DNA of 64,000 nucleotides, taken from contig NZ_JAHLQC010000003.1 in the NCBI RefSeq assembly GCF_018918265.1, positions 220,524 to 284,523 on the forward strand, given 5' to 3'. This document shows, in pieces, positions 51,584-60,101 of the stretch. This DNA is from Falcatimonas sp. MSJ-15 (lineage in GTDB: Bacteria > Bacillota > Clostridia > Lachnospirales > Lachnospiraceae). Under the pieces are notes generated by a model, which worked only from the letters and a program-made list of their open reading frames with translations, ran no database searches and was not told where the DNA came from. The translations under genes were made by a program, and so were the position numbers. Position 1 is the first letter of the stretch. Every line of letters starts with the position of its first letter.

Positions 51584-52633
51584 ATGTATCATTTAAGATT
51601 AAAAGGCGACCATTATCAGATGGGCGTAAAAAGAGGAAACATATTTCAAAAAGCTCATATTTCCTTTCCACTCCAGTTGGATAATTTTCAATTGGAACAC
51701 GGGAAACAAAGCGAAGAAATTTTAAGAAAGTTTTTCCCAGAGATATGTGAGGAAGTAAGAGGCGTAAGTGACGCCATTGGCACAGATTATCTACACTTCA
51801 TTTCTTAGATGTTGTGTATGGGCTGCTGTATGTATAACTTGGAGAACAACATCCCCGTTGAGGTTAGGGGCTGTACTGCTTTTGCATATTCAAGCAATGG
51901 CAGAACAATATACGGTAGAAATAATGACTTACCACCTTATCTGCGTGAAGGAAGCAAAAGTGAAATCTATGCACCGAAAAATGGAAACAGGTTCAATATC
52001 ACTACTTCCTCTTTCATTAACGGCGAAGAAGGAGTGAATGAACACGGACTTGCTGTAGCAATGACTTTTGTAATGACCGACCTTGAAAAGATAAAAGCAG
52101 GTTTCAATTCTTGCTTTATTGTAAGATATTTGCTTGAAAAGGCAGATAATACCGAACAGGCGGTTTCCCTTCTTATGGGCTTGCCAGTATCTTCTAACTG
52201 CAATATTTTACTTGCAGATAAAAAAGGCAATATGGTAGTGGTTGAATGTACGCCAATTCTCAAAAAAGTTCGGGCGGCAGAAACTTTTGAAAATGGCAGT
52301 ATTGTTTGTACTGTTAATAGTTTTACATCTGATGAGATGAAACCATATGACGATGCAAAAGGAAATGATTATGACTCGCACAGGCGTTACAGGACAGTAT
52401 TAGACAGCTTTTCTTCGGAACGCATAAAAGATGAATACATTGAAACTACCGAACATCTCTTAAAAGGTGATTATGGGTTTATGTGCCAATATGATGATGA
52501 GCCAGATTTTGAAACAGTTTGGAGTTCAATATTTGATTTAGACAGCTTAGTAATCTATCGTGCAGAGGGTGACCCCAGAAAAAAGAAATTTGTTACAGAT
52601 AATCGGTTACATGACCTTATAAGGCGAGGATAA
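51584..52633 (+). pseudogene. C45-family peptidase/acyltransferase interrupted by an in-frame TAG
   Basis: An Ntn-hydrolase-like gene of 349 codons in one frame, with a TAG at 51806-51808 and no frameshift. Upstream: MYHLRLKGDHYQMGVKRG ... VSDAIGTDYLHFIS. Downstream: MLCMGCCMYNLE, then the putative nucleophile in VRGCTAFAY, then YGRNNDLPPY and EGVNEHGLAVAMTF. TAG probably replaces TGG (Trp). The downstream ATG at 51809 could give a shortened protein, but no ribosome site is visible. The family includes acyl-CoA:6-APA acyltransferase-like enzymes. Inactive unless TAG is read through. Confidence 0.75.
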
Positions 52634-52634
52634 T

Positions 52635-52829
52635 ATGCTGAGTATAAATTCCCAATGGATTTTATGTCCTCTTTGTGGGAACAAAACCCGAAACAAAATC
52701 AGAGAAGACACAGTTTTGAAAAACTATCCTCTTTACTGCCCGAAATGTAGACAGGAAACTTTAATTGAAGTCGAGAATTTACAAGTAACCGTCATCAAAG
52801 AGCCAGACGCACAGACGCAGAGCCGATGA
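52635..52829 (+). CDS. Cysteine-rich KTR protein
   Basis: 64 aa. Zinc-ribbon with CPLCGNKTR and CPKCRQET; the NKTR segment gives the family its name. Such proteins are common passengers of Tn916/Tn1549-type elements; function unknown. The ATG is one base after the upstream TAA. Confidence 0.85.
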   Translation: MLSINSQWILCPLCGNKTRNKIREDTVLKNYPLYCPKCRQETLIEVENLQVTVIKEPDAQTQSR

Positions 52830-53301
52830 ATTTGCGAGGTAACTTGCAGTTCATTGGCTCTTTCTTTATACAGAATAGGTTGGATAAGCCCACCGAATAA
52901 AAAAAACGGTGCTTTTGGTGGGCGGATTTATCATGCCCTAATAAAAACTTATCTTCCCTCTAAACCCGTTTTGAGTTTGGAGGGATTTTTATGTGTTGGG
53001 CAAATCCAACCACGCTGCTTATCAGAAGCAGCAGCTATTTACATAGTGTCACGCACAAGTGAGGATAACTTGTTAAAAAAAGCCTTGCTTGCTCGTGGCA
53101 CTTTTCTACTTTCCAAGTAGAAATCATATATCTATATTATAGAGATAATTATGCGTATTGCCGTAGAGGTCTTAGTACCTTTGCGGCTTTTTGTTTATCG
53201 CTTTTTATCAGAACGCAGGAGAAGCCTGCTTTTGGCGCTGGCTGTCGTAGCCCACCTCAATCTGAAATTTTTCAAAAAAATTCAGATTGGAGGTACACAT
53301 T
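52830..53301. other. Hairpin-rich leader region before the sigma-factor gene
   Basis: No gene is supported here. On the + strand it holds at least four hairpins. GCCCACCG/GGTGGGC lies at about 52889. A terminator-like CCCTCTAAAC/GTTTGGAGGG with a T tail lies at about 52952. GTGTCACG/CGTGGCAC is at about 53046 with a T tail, and GCCGTAGAGGT/ACCTTTGCGGC at 53160 with TTTTTG. AATCTGAA/TTCAGATT at about 53261 ends at the ribosome site of the next gene. This looks like an attenuated leader. Confidence 0.6.
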
Positions 53302-53730
53302 ATGGCTTACAACAAAGCCAGAGAAGAAAAGAAATGGCGGCTCTGGAAAGAAGCCGAGGAAAAGCAGTTACGGAGCTTGGAGGTTAATGAGGACGATATA
53401 GAAAAGCTCCGTGTTCACGATTGGGCGATTTTTAATTCAGACAGACAGTATTATCAGCGAGTGCAGGAAACAGGTACATATCTTGACGAGCTTGCTGAAG
53501 ATACTACACAACCCGAAGTCAAAACGGTTGCGGATTTTCTGGACAGTATCGAAAATCAGCACCTCTATCAAGTTTTGATTAAGGTGGACAGGCTTACATT
53601 GCAGATTGCTTTGATGAAGATACAAGGATATTCAACCCGTGAAATTGCGGTGTATCTGGATATTACTGAAAAAGCTATTTACAGAAGAATGGATAGGCTC
53701 AAAGAAAAATTAAAAAAGTTTTTTGAGTAG
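53302..53730 (+). CDS. Sigma-70-family (region 4) sigma factor-like protein of a conjugative element
   Basis: 142 aa. The C-terminal region 4 HTH (LMKIQGYSTREIAVYLDITEKAIYRRMDRL, seen in parts) follows a charged N-terminal half. Matches the small sigma-like regulators encoded by Tn916/Tn1549-type elements, where they may act in control of transfer genes. GGAGGT lies 8 bp before the ATG, directly after a hairpin that could hide it. A strong terminator follows. Confidence 0.8.
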   Translation: MAYNKAREEKKWRLWKEAEEKQLRSLEVNEDDIEKLRVHDWAIFNSDRQYYQRVQETGTYLDELAEDTTQPEVKTVADFLDSIENQHLYQVLIKVDRLTLQIALMKIQGYSTREIAVYLDITEKAIYRRMDRLKEKLKKFFE

Positions 53731-53756
53731 AGGGGAAAATTGAATATTCCCACGGG

Positions 53757-53795
53757 CTACAGGGTGAGAGGACAAAAAAACTCTTACCCTGTTTC
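53757..53795 (+). terminator. Terminator of the sigma-factor gene
   Basis: ACAGGGTGAGAG pairs with CTCTTACCCTGT, followed by TTCCCTTTG. Confidence 0.7.
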
Positions 53796-54316
53796 CCTTT
53801 GTGTGGCGAAAACAGGATAGCTCCTTGACAACCGAATACCCATTCGCCAAATACTTTCTCTTTGTGATTGTGATGAGCATAAGCGTGTGCAGCGGTACGC
53901 CACGACCTGCCAAGCGGCAGCGAGCGATTGAAAGGTGGTGAGCCTATCTTTACCGACTCAAAATATCGGGCAGCTCCCGATTTCGCCATAACCCACAAAG
54001 AGGATAATGATACTCCCGTCCAGTCACAGTCCGAGCGTGAAAAAAACGTCGCAGGCAATGAGGGCGGCTCTGTCAGAACGACAGTTGGGGTGGAACTCCC
54101 GTGGCGCCAGTTCGCAGCTGACCGTTTGGCGACTTCCCATAGCATTTCGGGGTGTCGAGGACAAATTGAAATGCTCCTATCATATCAGCCAAACGAAAGG
54201 TGGTCATAAGAACAGAGATATTGATAATATTCTTCTGACCTTAAATACTTCCTTTTGTTTGGCTGCCTACATAGGCAGAACTAATCTGCCTGAATCCAGA
54301 TGGGAGGTAAAACACA
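53796..54316 (+). other. GC-richer element DNA without a gene I can support
   Basis: About 520 bp between the sigma-factor gene and mazF. Overlapping frames exist (for example one from 53928 with KYRAAPDFAITHKEDN), but none combines a good start, ribosome site and recognisable family. AAGGTGGTGAG at 53930 resembles a ribosome site without a suitable start after it. Base composition and position suggest residual conjugative-element sequence. Confidence 0.35.
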
Positions 54317-54673
54317 ATGGAAAGAATTATTAAGCGTGGCGACATTTACTATGCAGAGCTTAACCCCGTTATTGGCTCAGAACAAGGCGGCACAAGACCT
54401 GTACTTATCATTTCCAATGATATAGGAAACAAGCACAGCCCGACGGTAATCATTGCAGCGATTACGAGCCGAGTACACACAAAAGCAAAGTTGCCAACAC
54501 ATACCCCAGTAAGTGATTATGAAGGGCTTGACAAGGACTCTGTTATCCTGCTTGAGCAGATACGGACGATTGATAAGCAGAGGTTAAAACAGTATATGGG
54601 AATGATGCCCAATAGCATAATGGCAAGAGTTGACAAGGCTCTTGCTATTAGTGTTGCACTTAAAAAAATATGA
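54317..54673 (+). CDS. mazF: MazF/PemK-family endoribonuclease toxin
   Basis: 118 aa. [22 protein letters not shown] is the MazF opening (given in parts: Arg of RGDIYYAEL and the G(S)EQGGTRP loop), then [20 protein letters not shown] and [10 protein letters not shown]. It cuts single-stranded RNA at short motifs. No antitoxin gene lies just upstream, which is common for the copies on Tn1549-like elements. The 50-aa gene downstream is a possible partner but does not look like MazE. GGGAGGT precedes the ATG. Confidence 0.92.
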   Translation: MERIIKRGDIYYAELNPVIGSEQGGTRPVLIISNDIGNKHSPTVIIAAITSRVHTKAKLPTHTPVSDYEGLDKDSVILLEQIRTIDKQRLKQYMGMMPNSIMARVDKALAISVALKKI

Positions 54674-54718
54674 AAAAATGTGTAAAGCAGGTATGAGGGA
54701 TATATTTGCACATTGGTA

Positions 54719-54763
54719 AAATGGCGGCTGTATTTCTATAATTTAGAGGTACAGCCGTTTTAG
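54719..54763 (+). terminator. Terminator after mazF
   Basis: AATGGCGGCTGTATTTCT pairs with AGAGGTACAGCCGTTTT. Confidence 0.7.
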
Positions 54764-54784
54764 CTTTAACGGAGGTATTCGTTT

Positions 54785-54937
54785 ATGGGAAATGAAAATT
54801 TTATTCAAAATACAGAACTGAAAAACGAACAGTTGAAAGATGAAACCGAAATATTCAATTCTTTTATCAATGTTATGGTGCAGATAGTTGAAAAATACGG
54901 AAAGACTGTTTTGCAGGAATTGGATTGTGCTGCGTAG
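54785..54937 (+). CDS. Small acidic helical protein, 50 aa
   Basis: CGGAGG lies 9 bp before the ATG. Reads NENFIQNTELKNEQLKDE, then FNSFINVMVQIVEKYGKTVL and ends LDCAA. Probably one amphipathic helix pair. Sits between mazF and recombinase 2; function unknown. Confidence 0.6.
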   Translation: MGNENFIQNTELKNEQLKDETEIFNSFINVMVQIVEKYGKTVLQELDCAA

Positions 54938-54989
54938 GTTACGCAGCCTTACATATCACATTTCCCTATAAATTTATGGAGGTGGTACG

Positions 54990-56660
54990 ATGAACAGAGA
55001 AGGAAAGAAATGTGTCTTATATCCGAGAGTAAGTACTGAAATGCAGGTGGACGGATATAGCCTTGAAGGGCAGAAGAATAGCCTGAAACGATTTGCTGAC
55101 AGAGAGGAAATGGAGATTGTTGGTATATATGAAGATGCAGGTAAATCGGGGAAATCTATTGAGGGGAGACCTGCTTTTAAGAAGATGCTTTCCGATATAA
55201 AGAACGGATTGGAGATAGATTATATTCTGGTCTATAAACTTTCACGATTTGGAAGAAACGCAGCAGATATTCTAAATTCATTGGAGTTTGTACAGTCGTA
55301 TGGAATAAATCTTATTTGTATTGAGGAAGGTATTGACTCATCACAGACAAGCGGAAAACTTTTAATTTCTGTATTATCTGCGGTTGCAGAAATTGAAAGA
55401 GAAAATATCATTGAACAGACAATGAACGGACGCAGAGAAAAAGCAAGACAGGGAGGTTGGAACGGCGGTTTTGCTCCGTATGGATATTATCTGAAAGACA
55501 ATCAGCTCCTAATAGAAGAAACCGAAGCTGAAGCAATCCGAATCATATTTGATAAGTTTGCCAATTCAGACGTAGGGCTTGGCGGAGTAGCAAAATATCT
55601 TAATCTGCAAGGAATAAAAAAGATACCTCGTCAGAATGGAACGTTAGAAACATGGAGCAGCCATTTCATAAGGTTGATATTAGATAATCCTGTTTATTGT
55701 GGTAAGATTGCTTATGGCAGAAGAACACGAGAAAAGGTAAAAGGCACAAAAAATGAATATAAGCAGGTTCATACAGATGATTATATTCTGGAAGATGGAC
55801 AACACGAAGGAATAGTTAGCGAAGAATTATGGCAAAAAGCTCACACAAAACGTATGGCAACAGGAATTAAGCAGCCGTCCAAAATAGGTAAGGACAGGTC
55901 ACATCTGTTGACGGGAATATTAAAGTGTCCTCTTTGTGGAAGCTCAATGTATACGAATAAACATGCGTGGACGAATAAAGATGGCACATACAAAGAAGTT
56001 TACTATTATATCTGCGGTAGGAACAAGCAGGAGCGAGGGCATCATTGTGATTACAAGGCATCGCTTAGAAAAACAGACATTGAACCACTTGTAATTGAAG
56101 CTGTTAAAGAATTGGTAAGTGATAAATATTTTGCAAAAGAGATAGAAAAGCGTATGGGCGTACAGACCGATACCACTGCTATTGATAAGGAACTTGCCAA
56201 TTATGAGAGCAAGCTGAAAGAAGTAGATTTGAATAAAGCCCGTCTGGAGCGAGAGATTGATAATCTGCCTATTGATGCTCGTTTTAGAGAAAGAAAAATC
56301 CACGACATGACATTAAGGCTTGATGGATTGTATGATACGATTGTCGAGTTGGAAGAACGGATTGAAGATGCAAAGCTGAGAAGAAATTCTATCGAAATGG
56401 AAGCAATCACTATGGACAATATTTACAAGCTTATGCTGAATTTCGGAAAGCTCTATGATATAATAAGTGACGAGGAAAAGAAAAGCCTTATAACTTATCT
56501 AATAAAGGAAATTCAGATATATCCTAATGGAGAGTCAGAGATGCCTTTGAAGTCGATAGAGTTTAATTTTCCGATATATCGTGATGGACAAGAGGTAAGG
56601 CGGCTCTTGTGGGAAAAAGGTAATACCGTTGAGACGGTATGTTTGCTGTCAAGGAAATAA
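54990..56660 (+). CDS. Large serine recombinase 2
   Basis: 556 aa. Resolvase domain (YPRVSTEMQVDGYSL with nucleophile Ser, YKLSRFGRNAADIL), recombinase domain, zinc ribbon (CPLCGSSM ... C) and a coiled coil (about 400-470). It ends NTVETVCLLSRK, which is how an unextended RlmD is expected to end, and has no tail. About 60% like recombinase 1 by eye over the catalytic domain. GGAGGTGG precedes the ATG. Predicted to move element B. Confidence 0.93.
   Translation: MNREGKKCVLYPRVSTEMQVDGYSLEGQKNSLKRFADREEMEIVGIYEDAGKSGKSIEGRPAFKKMLSDIKNGLEIDYILVYKLSRFGRNAADILNSLEFVQSYGINLICIEEGIDSSQTSGKLLISVLSAVAEIERENIIEQTMNGRREKARQGGWNGGFAPYGYYLKDNQLLIEETEAEAIRIIFDKFANSDVGLGGVAKYLNLQGIKKIPRQNGTLETWSSHFIRLILDNPVYCGKIAYGRRTREKVKGTKNEYKQVHTDDYILEDGQHEGIVSEELWQKAHTKRMATGIKQPSKIGKDRSHLLTGILKCPLCGSSMYTNKHAWTNKDGTYKEVYYYICGRNKQERGHHCDYKASLRKTDIEPLVIEAVKELVSDKYFAKEIEKRMGVQTDTTAIDKELANYESKLKEVDLNKARLEREIDNLPIDARFRERKIHDMTLRLDGLYDTIVELEERIEDAKLRRNSIEMEAITMDNIYKLMLNFGKLYDIISDEEKKSLITYLIKEIQIYPNGESEMPLKSIEFNFPIYRDGQEVRRLLWEKGNTVETVCLLSRK
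56629..56652 (+). other. Putative attachment core at the 3' end of recombinase 2
   Basis: GTTGAGACGGTATGTTTGCTGTC encodes VETVCLLS and matches the GAGACGGT core of the other two sites. Proposed right end (attR) of the tandem array. Confidence 0.5.
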
Positions 56661-56689
56661 AATCAAGTGCTGAAAAGTGGCATATTTCC

Positions 56690-56746
56690 GGGCTTTTTGT
56701 AAGGTTGGTATTATCAGAGAAGCCTTGCGGAAAGCTCGGTTTTCTT
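56690..56746 (+). terminator. Terminator after recombinase 2
   Basis: GGGCTTTTTGTAAGG pairs with CCTTGCGGAAAGCTC (with G-U pairs) and is followed by GGTTTTCTT. From here to 57002 I see only a -10-like TATAAT at 56970 for the next gene. Confidence 0.6.
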
Positions 56747-57002
56747 GTATGGAAACATATCTATTTTTCAGTCTGGCCGGAGAAAAATGAGTAACCGGAG
56801 AATAGCGGTAGGGTTTAGGCTGTGGATTAGATGTTATGGGTTGTGGCACTAGGATTGTTGTCAGAGCCGACCGCAGTTTAAGCCACTCGACACTAAGGGG
56901 CAGACTTGGCAGTGGAATAGATAACAGAAAAAATTTTCAAAAAGTTCACCAAAAACTTAGTGATTGTGATATAATATACATTTACAGAGGAAGGAGGTCG
57001 AG

Positions 57003-57491
57003 ATGATGAGCTATAAAGTTTTAGACGTGTGTCGTCATGTAATTAATTATAGCAATGAACATGACTATGGAATTTCAAATTTAAAACTTCAGAAAGTACT
57101 TTATTTTATCCAAGCTTATTTTTTAACAAAAAAGAAAGACCACACTCCTTGTTTTGATGAGAAGATAGAAGCATGGGATTTTGGACCTGTTGTTCCAGAA
57201 GCTTACCATGAATATAAGCAGTACGGAAGTGGAGATATACCTACAATAGAATCATACATTATATTTGATGAAAATGATATATGGAATGCTAAAAGGGTTG
57301 AGTTTGAGGACACTACGATTACAGATGAAGACAAAGCTCTTATAGAAAAAGTTGTAGACAAATTTGCAGATTATTCAGCAACAGATCTTGTATCATTAAC
57401 CCATAGACAGTCGCCATGGATTGATGCTCATGTTCCATATCAAAATAACGAGATTACAATTAATGCAATAAGGGAGTATTTTAATGGCTGA
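57003..57491 (+). CDS. Panacea-domain (DUF4065) antitoxin
   Basis: 162 aa made of the Panacea domain alone: ISNLKLQKVLYFIQAYF, AWDFGPVVPEAYHEY, DLVSLTHRQSPW. This domain (SocA/GepA-like) neutralises many unrelated toxins in PanAT systems. The next gene overlaps by 8 bp, the arrangement of an antitoxin-first pair. AAGGAGG precedes the ATG; a second in-frame ATG follows at once. A TATAAT lies 28 bp upstream. It stands just outside recombinase 2, at the end of the tandem array. Confidence 0.88.
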   Translation: MMSYKVLDVCRHVINYSNEHDYGISNLKLQKVLYFIQAYFLTKKKDHTPCFDEKIEAWDFGPVVPEAYHEYKQYGSGDIPTIESYIIFDENDIWNAKRVEFEDTTITDEDKALIEKVVDKFADYSATDLVSLTHRQSPWIDAHVPYQNNEITINAIREYFNG

Positions 57492-58284
57492 TGACAATTT
57501 AGATGTATTGCTCCGGACGACTGACAATACAACAATGTCATTAGAGCAATCAAAAAAATTTAATAACACTAAAAGAAAAATCAATGGAATTTGCAAAGCA
57601 TTATCCATGAATACTCAGAAGTACGATCCGCAGAAAACGGTTGAGAATATCGCATCATATATAACATCAACAAATAAGTTGGACAGGATTCTTTATTCGG
57701 AAATCAGCAATTATGTTTATTCGTTAGAAATGTCTCAACGAGGAGTTTTTGCTACAAATTTAGAAAAACTATTGTTATATTCTCTTGATGATGATAATTC
57801 GGTAGATGAAGACTGTAAAAAAATGATTGTAAAAATCTATGATCATTTTCAACTAGCATTACATCAGATGGAAAATGTCAATAACATTTTTGCAGATAGC
57901 ATAGAAGAAGCGAAAGAAAACTTGCAAAAACAGATAAAAGGCGTTGAAAAAGAATACATCTCCATACTTGGTATTTTCGCTTCTATTGTACTTGCTTTTG
58001 TTGGGGGAATTACATTCTCAACATCGGTTTTGCAGAATATTTCTGCGGTTAGTGTTTTTCGATTGTTGCTGGTTGTTGACTTTTTGGCGTTTGTTCTTAT
58101 TAATGTGATTTATATTTTGGTTAAATTCATTTTTACTATAAACGAAAAAAACGCAAGACTATTCAATGTCAAAGCACTGAATATTGCATGCTTGATTATT
58201 GCCATAATAATAGTGGTTTCATGGATACTTAATGTTAATCAGATACCAGATTTTATTTCGGAATTTTTACCTTGGAGTAAATAA
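57484..58284 (+). CDS. Membrane protein with two to four TM segments, putative PanT-type toxin
   Basis: 266 aa. The N-terminal 160 residues are soluble and helical with a coiled-coil stretch (EEAKENLQKQIKGVEKEY). TM segments follow at about 160-180, 188-215 and 230-250 (ISILGIFASIVLAFVGG, LLLVVDFLAFVLINVIY, IACLIIAIIIVVSWIL). It overlaps the Panacea gene, which predicts a toxin neutralised by it. Membrane-acting PanT toxins are known, so membrane damage or depolarisation is a reasonable but unproven role. A GC-rich hairpin ends the operon. Confidence 0.6.
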   Translation: MADDNLDVLLRTTDNTTMSLEQSKKFNNTKRKINGICKALSMNTQKYDPQKTVENIASYITSTNKLDRILYSEISNYVYSLEMSQRGVFATNLEKLLLYSLDDDNSVDEDCKKMIVKIYDHFQLALHQMENVNNIFADSIEEAKENLQKQIKGVEKEYISILGIFASIVLAFVGGITFSTSVLQNISAVSVFRLLLVVDFLAFVLINVIYILVKFIFTINEKNARLFNVKALNIACLIIAIIIVVSWILNVNQIPDFISEFLPWSK

Positions 58285-58286
58285 AA

Positions 58287-58313
58287 ATAACCCTCCCGAC
58301 CATTACGGGAGGG
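58287..58313 (+). terminator. Hairpin after the Panacea operon
   Basis: CCCTCCCG pairs with CGGGAGGG. There is no T-run, so it may be a transcript-stabilising end. Confidence 0.5.
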
Positions 58314-58335
58314 CACTGAAAAATATACCATTTAT

Positions 58336-58539
58336 ATGTTGGTAGAAATACCACCAAGTAGGAGTGTTTCAAGTTTTGTGGGATATCTGAAAGGAAAGAG
58401 TACATTGATGATATTTGAAAGGTACGCGAACTTGAAATACAAGTATGAAAATTGCCATTTTGGGTGTCGAGGATACTATGTAGATACAGTTGGAGAAGTA
58501 ATGAGTCTGTTGGAATGGAAAAAATTTTTTGAAGAATGA
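58336..58539 (+). pseudogene. IS200-type (Y1) transposase, C-terminal fragment
   Basis: LVEIPPSRSVSSFVGYLKGK, then LMIFERYANLKYKYEN and RGYYVDTVG, the region of the catalytic Tyr. The HUH motif half is missing, and the frame ends early with unrelated residues. Confidence 0.8.
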
Positions 58540-58544
58540 AGCAG

Positions 58545-58760
58545 AAAGAAAGCCGTGAAAGGGATAGATGTGGGTCCTGGCGATAGACAGATAAAAAGCA
58601 GACTGAAACTCTAGTGGTATAAACTCATCAAGATCCACAGGTTCTGAAAGCATAGAGAAAAAAGACGGAGAATCGTCGATGAGTTTGTTTTGACAGTCTG
58701 AAAAAATGTCGTTAAAAGAAATCTGATGGTATTTAGTAGTCGTAAATTTTCTCCTCCTTA
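58545..58760 (-). pseudogene. IS transposase N-terminal fragment
   Basis: The minus-strand frame reads ISFNDIFSDCQNKL, then FFSMLSEPVDLDEFIP and FHGFLSASFFKKFF, like the start of an ISNCY/IS1182-type transposase. AAGGAGGAGAAAA lies in front, but the codon at the expected start is not ATG. It runs into the IS200 remnant at about 58545. Confidence 0.5.
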
Positions 58761-58908
58761 GGTTAGTGAAATATGTTGGAGTTGCTACCTTTATTTTACC
58801 ACTTTTGGAGAGAAAATTTATATAAATTAATAACAAAAACCCAGTGAAATCAATGGGTTATGGCATTTATAAAATGTCTATTTAGTGGTAATAATAAGGA
58901 GGTACATT

Positions 58909-59679
58909 ATGCCAAATAGAGCTTACATGCATAACAAAAAAGGAAGTCCGGTTGATGCAAACAAAGTTGGGATTGAAAATAGGAATGTAAAATTCTTATG
59001 TTGCACGGAATACTGTAATGCTGAAATGATATTGTGCAAAGCAGGAACAGAAGAGGCTTATTTCAGGAGCAGGAAGAAACAAGATCATATTAGTGCAAAA
59101 TGTATAAAGAATTCTATAGTATTTAATCCAGATACATACGATGAAGCGTTATTTGATATAAATTTTGCTTTTGAAAGCATGTTAGGTAGAAATCATACCG
59201 TTCAAACAATTGATAGAGGAGATACTGGATCTAGAAAAGGAGTTGTTGGAGGCCATAGGCGATTGAGAATACATACCTTGCCTATATTATATGCAATGTG
59301 TATATCAAAAGATAAGCGTGAAAGATACAATAGAGTACTGATTGATGATATATTTGCAGATAAGGACAATTATCAGAAATATTCCAATGGCATTGAAGGA
59401 TTTAAGATTGTTGAAACCTCTTTTTATTATTTTACAGATGCAGAAAAATCTATTACTCTAAATTATCCATTGAATAATAAAGGATTGAACAGTTGGGTAA
59501 AAATACGATTTGAAGAAGAGGCTTTGTATAAATCTCAAAAAAGCAAATTGTATAAGTCATTGCACATTGAACCTATTATTATTGCAGGGGAATGGACAAA
59601 AGCTCCAGAGGGGTCTAAACATCATAGTGAATGTGTAATACATAAAAAGACACAGATTTATTATGCGGAACTACAATGA
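58909..59679 (+). CDS. Unknown protein with N-terminal Cys/His zinc-type motif, 256 aa
   Basis: Start ATG 58909 after AAGGAGG. An early CCTEYCNAEM ... AYFRSRKKQDHISAKC pattern (Cys, Cys, His, Cys) resembles the N-terminal zinc region of CoiA-like or nuclease-associated proteins. A VVGGHRRLRIHTLPILYAM stretch follows, then a beta-rich C-terminus. I do not recognise the family. It lies alone among transposase and intron remnants, so it may be accessory cargo, possibly defence. Confidence 0.6.
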   Translation: MPNRAYMHNKKGSPVDANKVGIENRNVKFLCCTEYCNAEMILCKAGTEEAYFRSRKKQDHISAKCIKNSIVFNPDTYDEALFDINFAFESMLGRNHTVQTIDRGDTGSRKGVVGGHRRLRIHTLPILYAMCISKDKRERYNRVLIDDIFADKDNYQKYSNGIEGFKIVETSFYYFTDAEKSITLNYPLNNKGLNSWVKIRFEEEALYKSQKSKLYKSLHIEPIIIAGEWTKAPEGSKHHSECVIHKKTQIYYAELQ

Positions 59680-59847
59680 GAAAATAATTCGAATGTAATT
59701 ATTTACAAACGAAATGTCCGGAATCAAGCTTCCAAGTCCCCAAAAGATTTGGAGGTTTTATTCTGCCCATTTTTAGAGTAAATGCTCCATAGCAAGTCCC
59801 TTTAACTTGCTGCAATCATCTGCAATAATAGTCTTATACTATACACA

Positions 59848-59879
59848 GTCAAAAAAGTTTAGTACTACACTTTTTTGAC
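59848..59879. repeat. 11-bp perfect inverted repeat
   Basis: GTCAAAAAAGT and ACTTTTTTGAC separated by 10 bp. It lies in the otherwise featureless 59680-59904 gap; it could be an IS end scar or a terminator. Confidence 0.45.
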
Positions 59880-59904
59880 CGGATTCAGGAGGTCAAGACT
59901 ATGA

Positions 59905-60101
59905 ACTGAGTTTGACCAAGAATTCTTGAAAAGAGGTGTTTCATGCATAAGATATGCAGATGACATCGTGCTTCTTGCAAAGAGCAAGCGAGCATCAGAG
60001 AGATTCTTGGAAAGCAGTACAAAATATCTTGAGGAGAGGCTGAAACTTACAGTCAACCGAGAAAAAAGCCGTACTGTCAGCGTGTTTGCAATCCGAAAAT
60101 T
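59905..60101 (+). pseudogene. Group II intron reverse transcriptase, internal fragment
   Basis: FLKRGVSCIRYADDIVLLA carries the YADD catalytic motif. It is followed by YLEERLKLTVNREKSR and SVFAIRKF, then a stop. Neither the N-terminal RT part, the maturase, nor intron RNA domains are present. Confidence 0.8.

Noticed and set aside
53928..54209. 93-codon frame between the sigma factor and mazF
   Set aside because: Starts at TTG without a proper ribosome site and matches no family I know. Two other overlapping frames are equally open, as expected for GC-richer DNA.
54317..54937. MazEF-type pair with the antitoxin downstream
   Set aside because: The 50-aa downstream product does not look like MazE, a terminator separates the genes, and antitoxins normally precede mazF.
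58369..58836. 155-codon minus-strand frame as a full gene
   Set aside because: Only its middle (about 58545-58760) resembles a transposase start; the rest is antisense to the IS200 fragment or upstream of the ribosome-site-like sequence.
59905..60101. Retron or diversity-generating reverse transcriptase
   Set aside because: The YADD neighbourhood and SVFAIRKF end fit group II intron RTs. It is a fragment, and there is no msr/msd-like RNA or template repeat.
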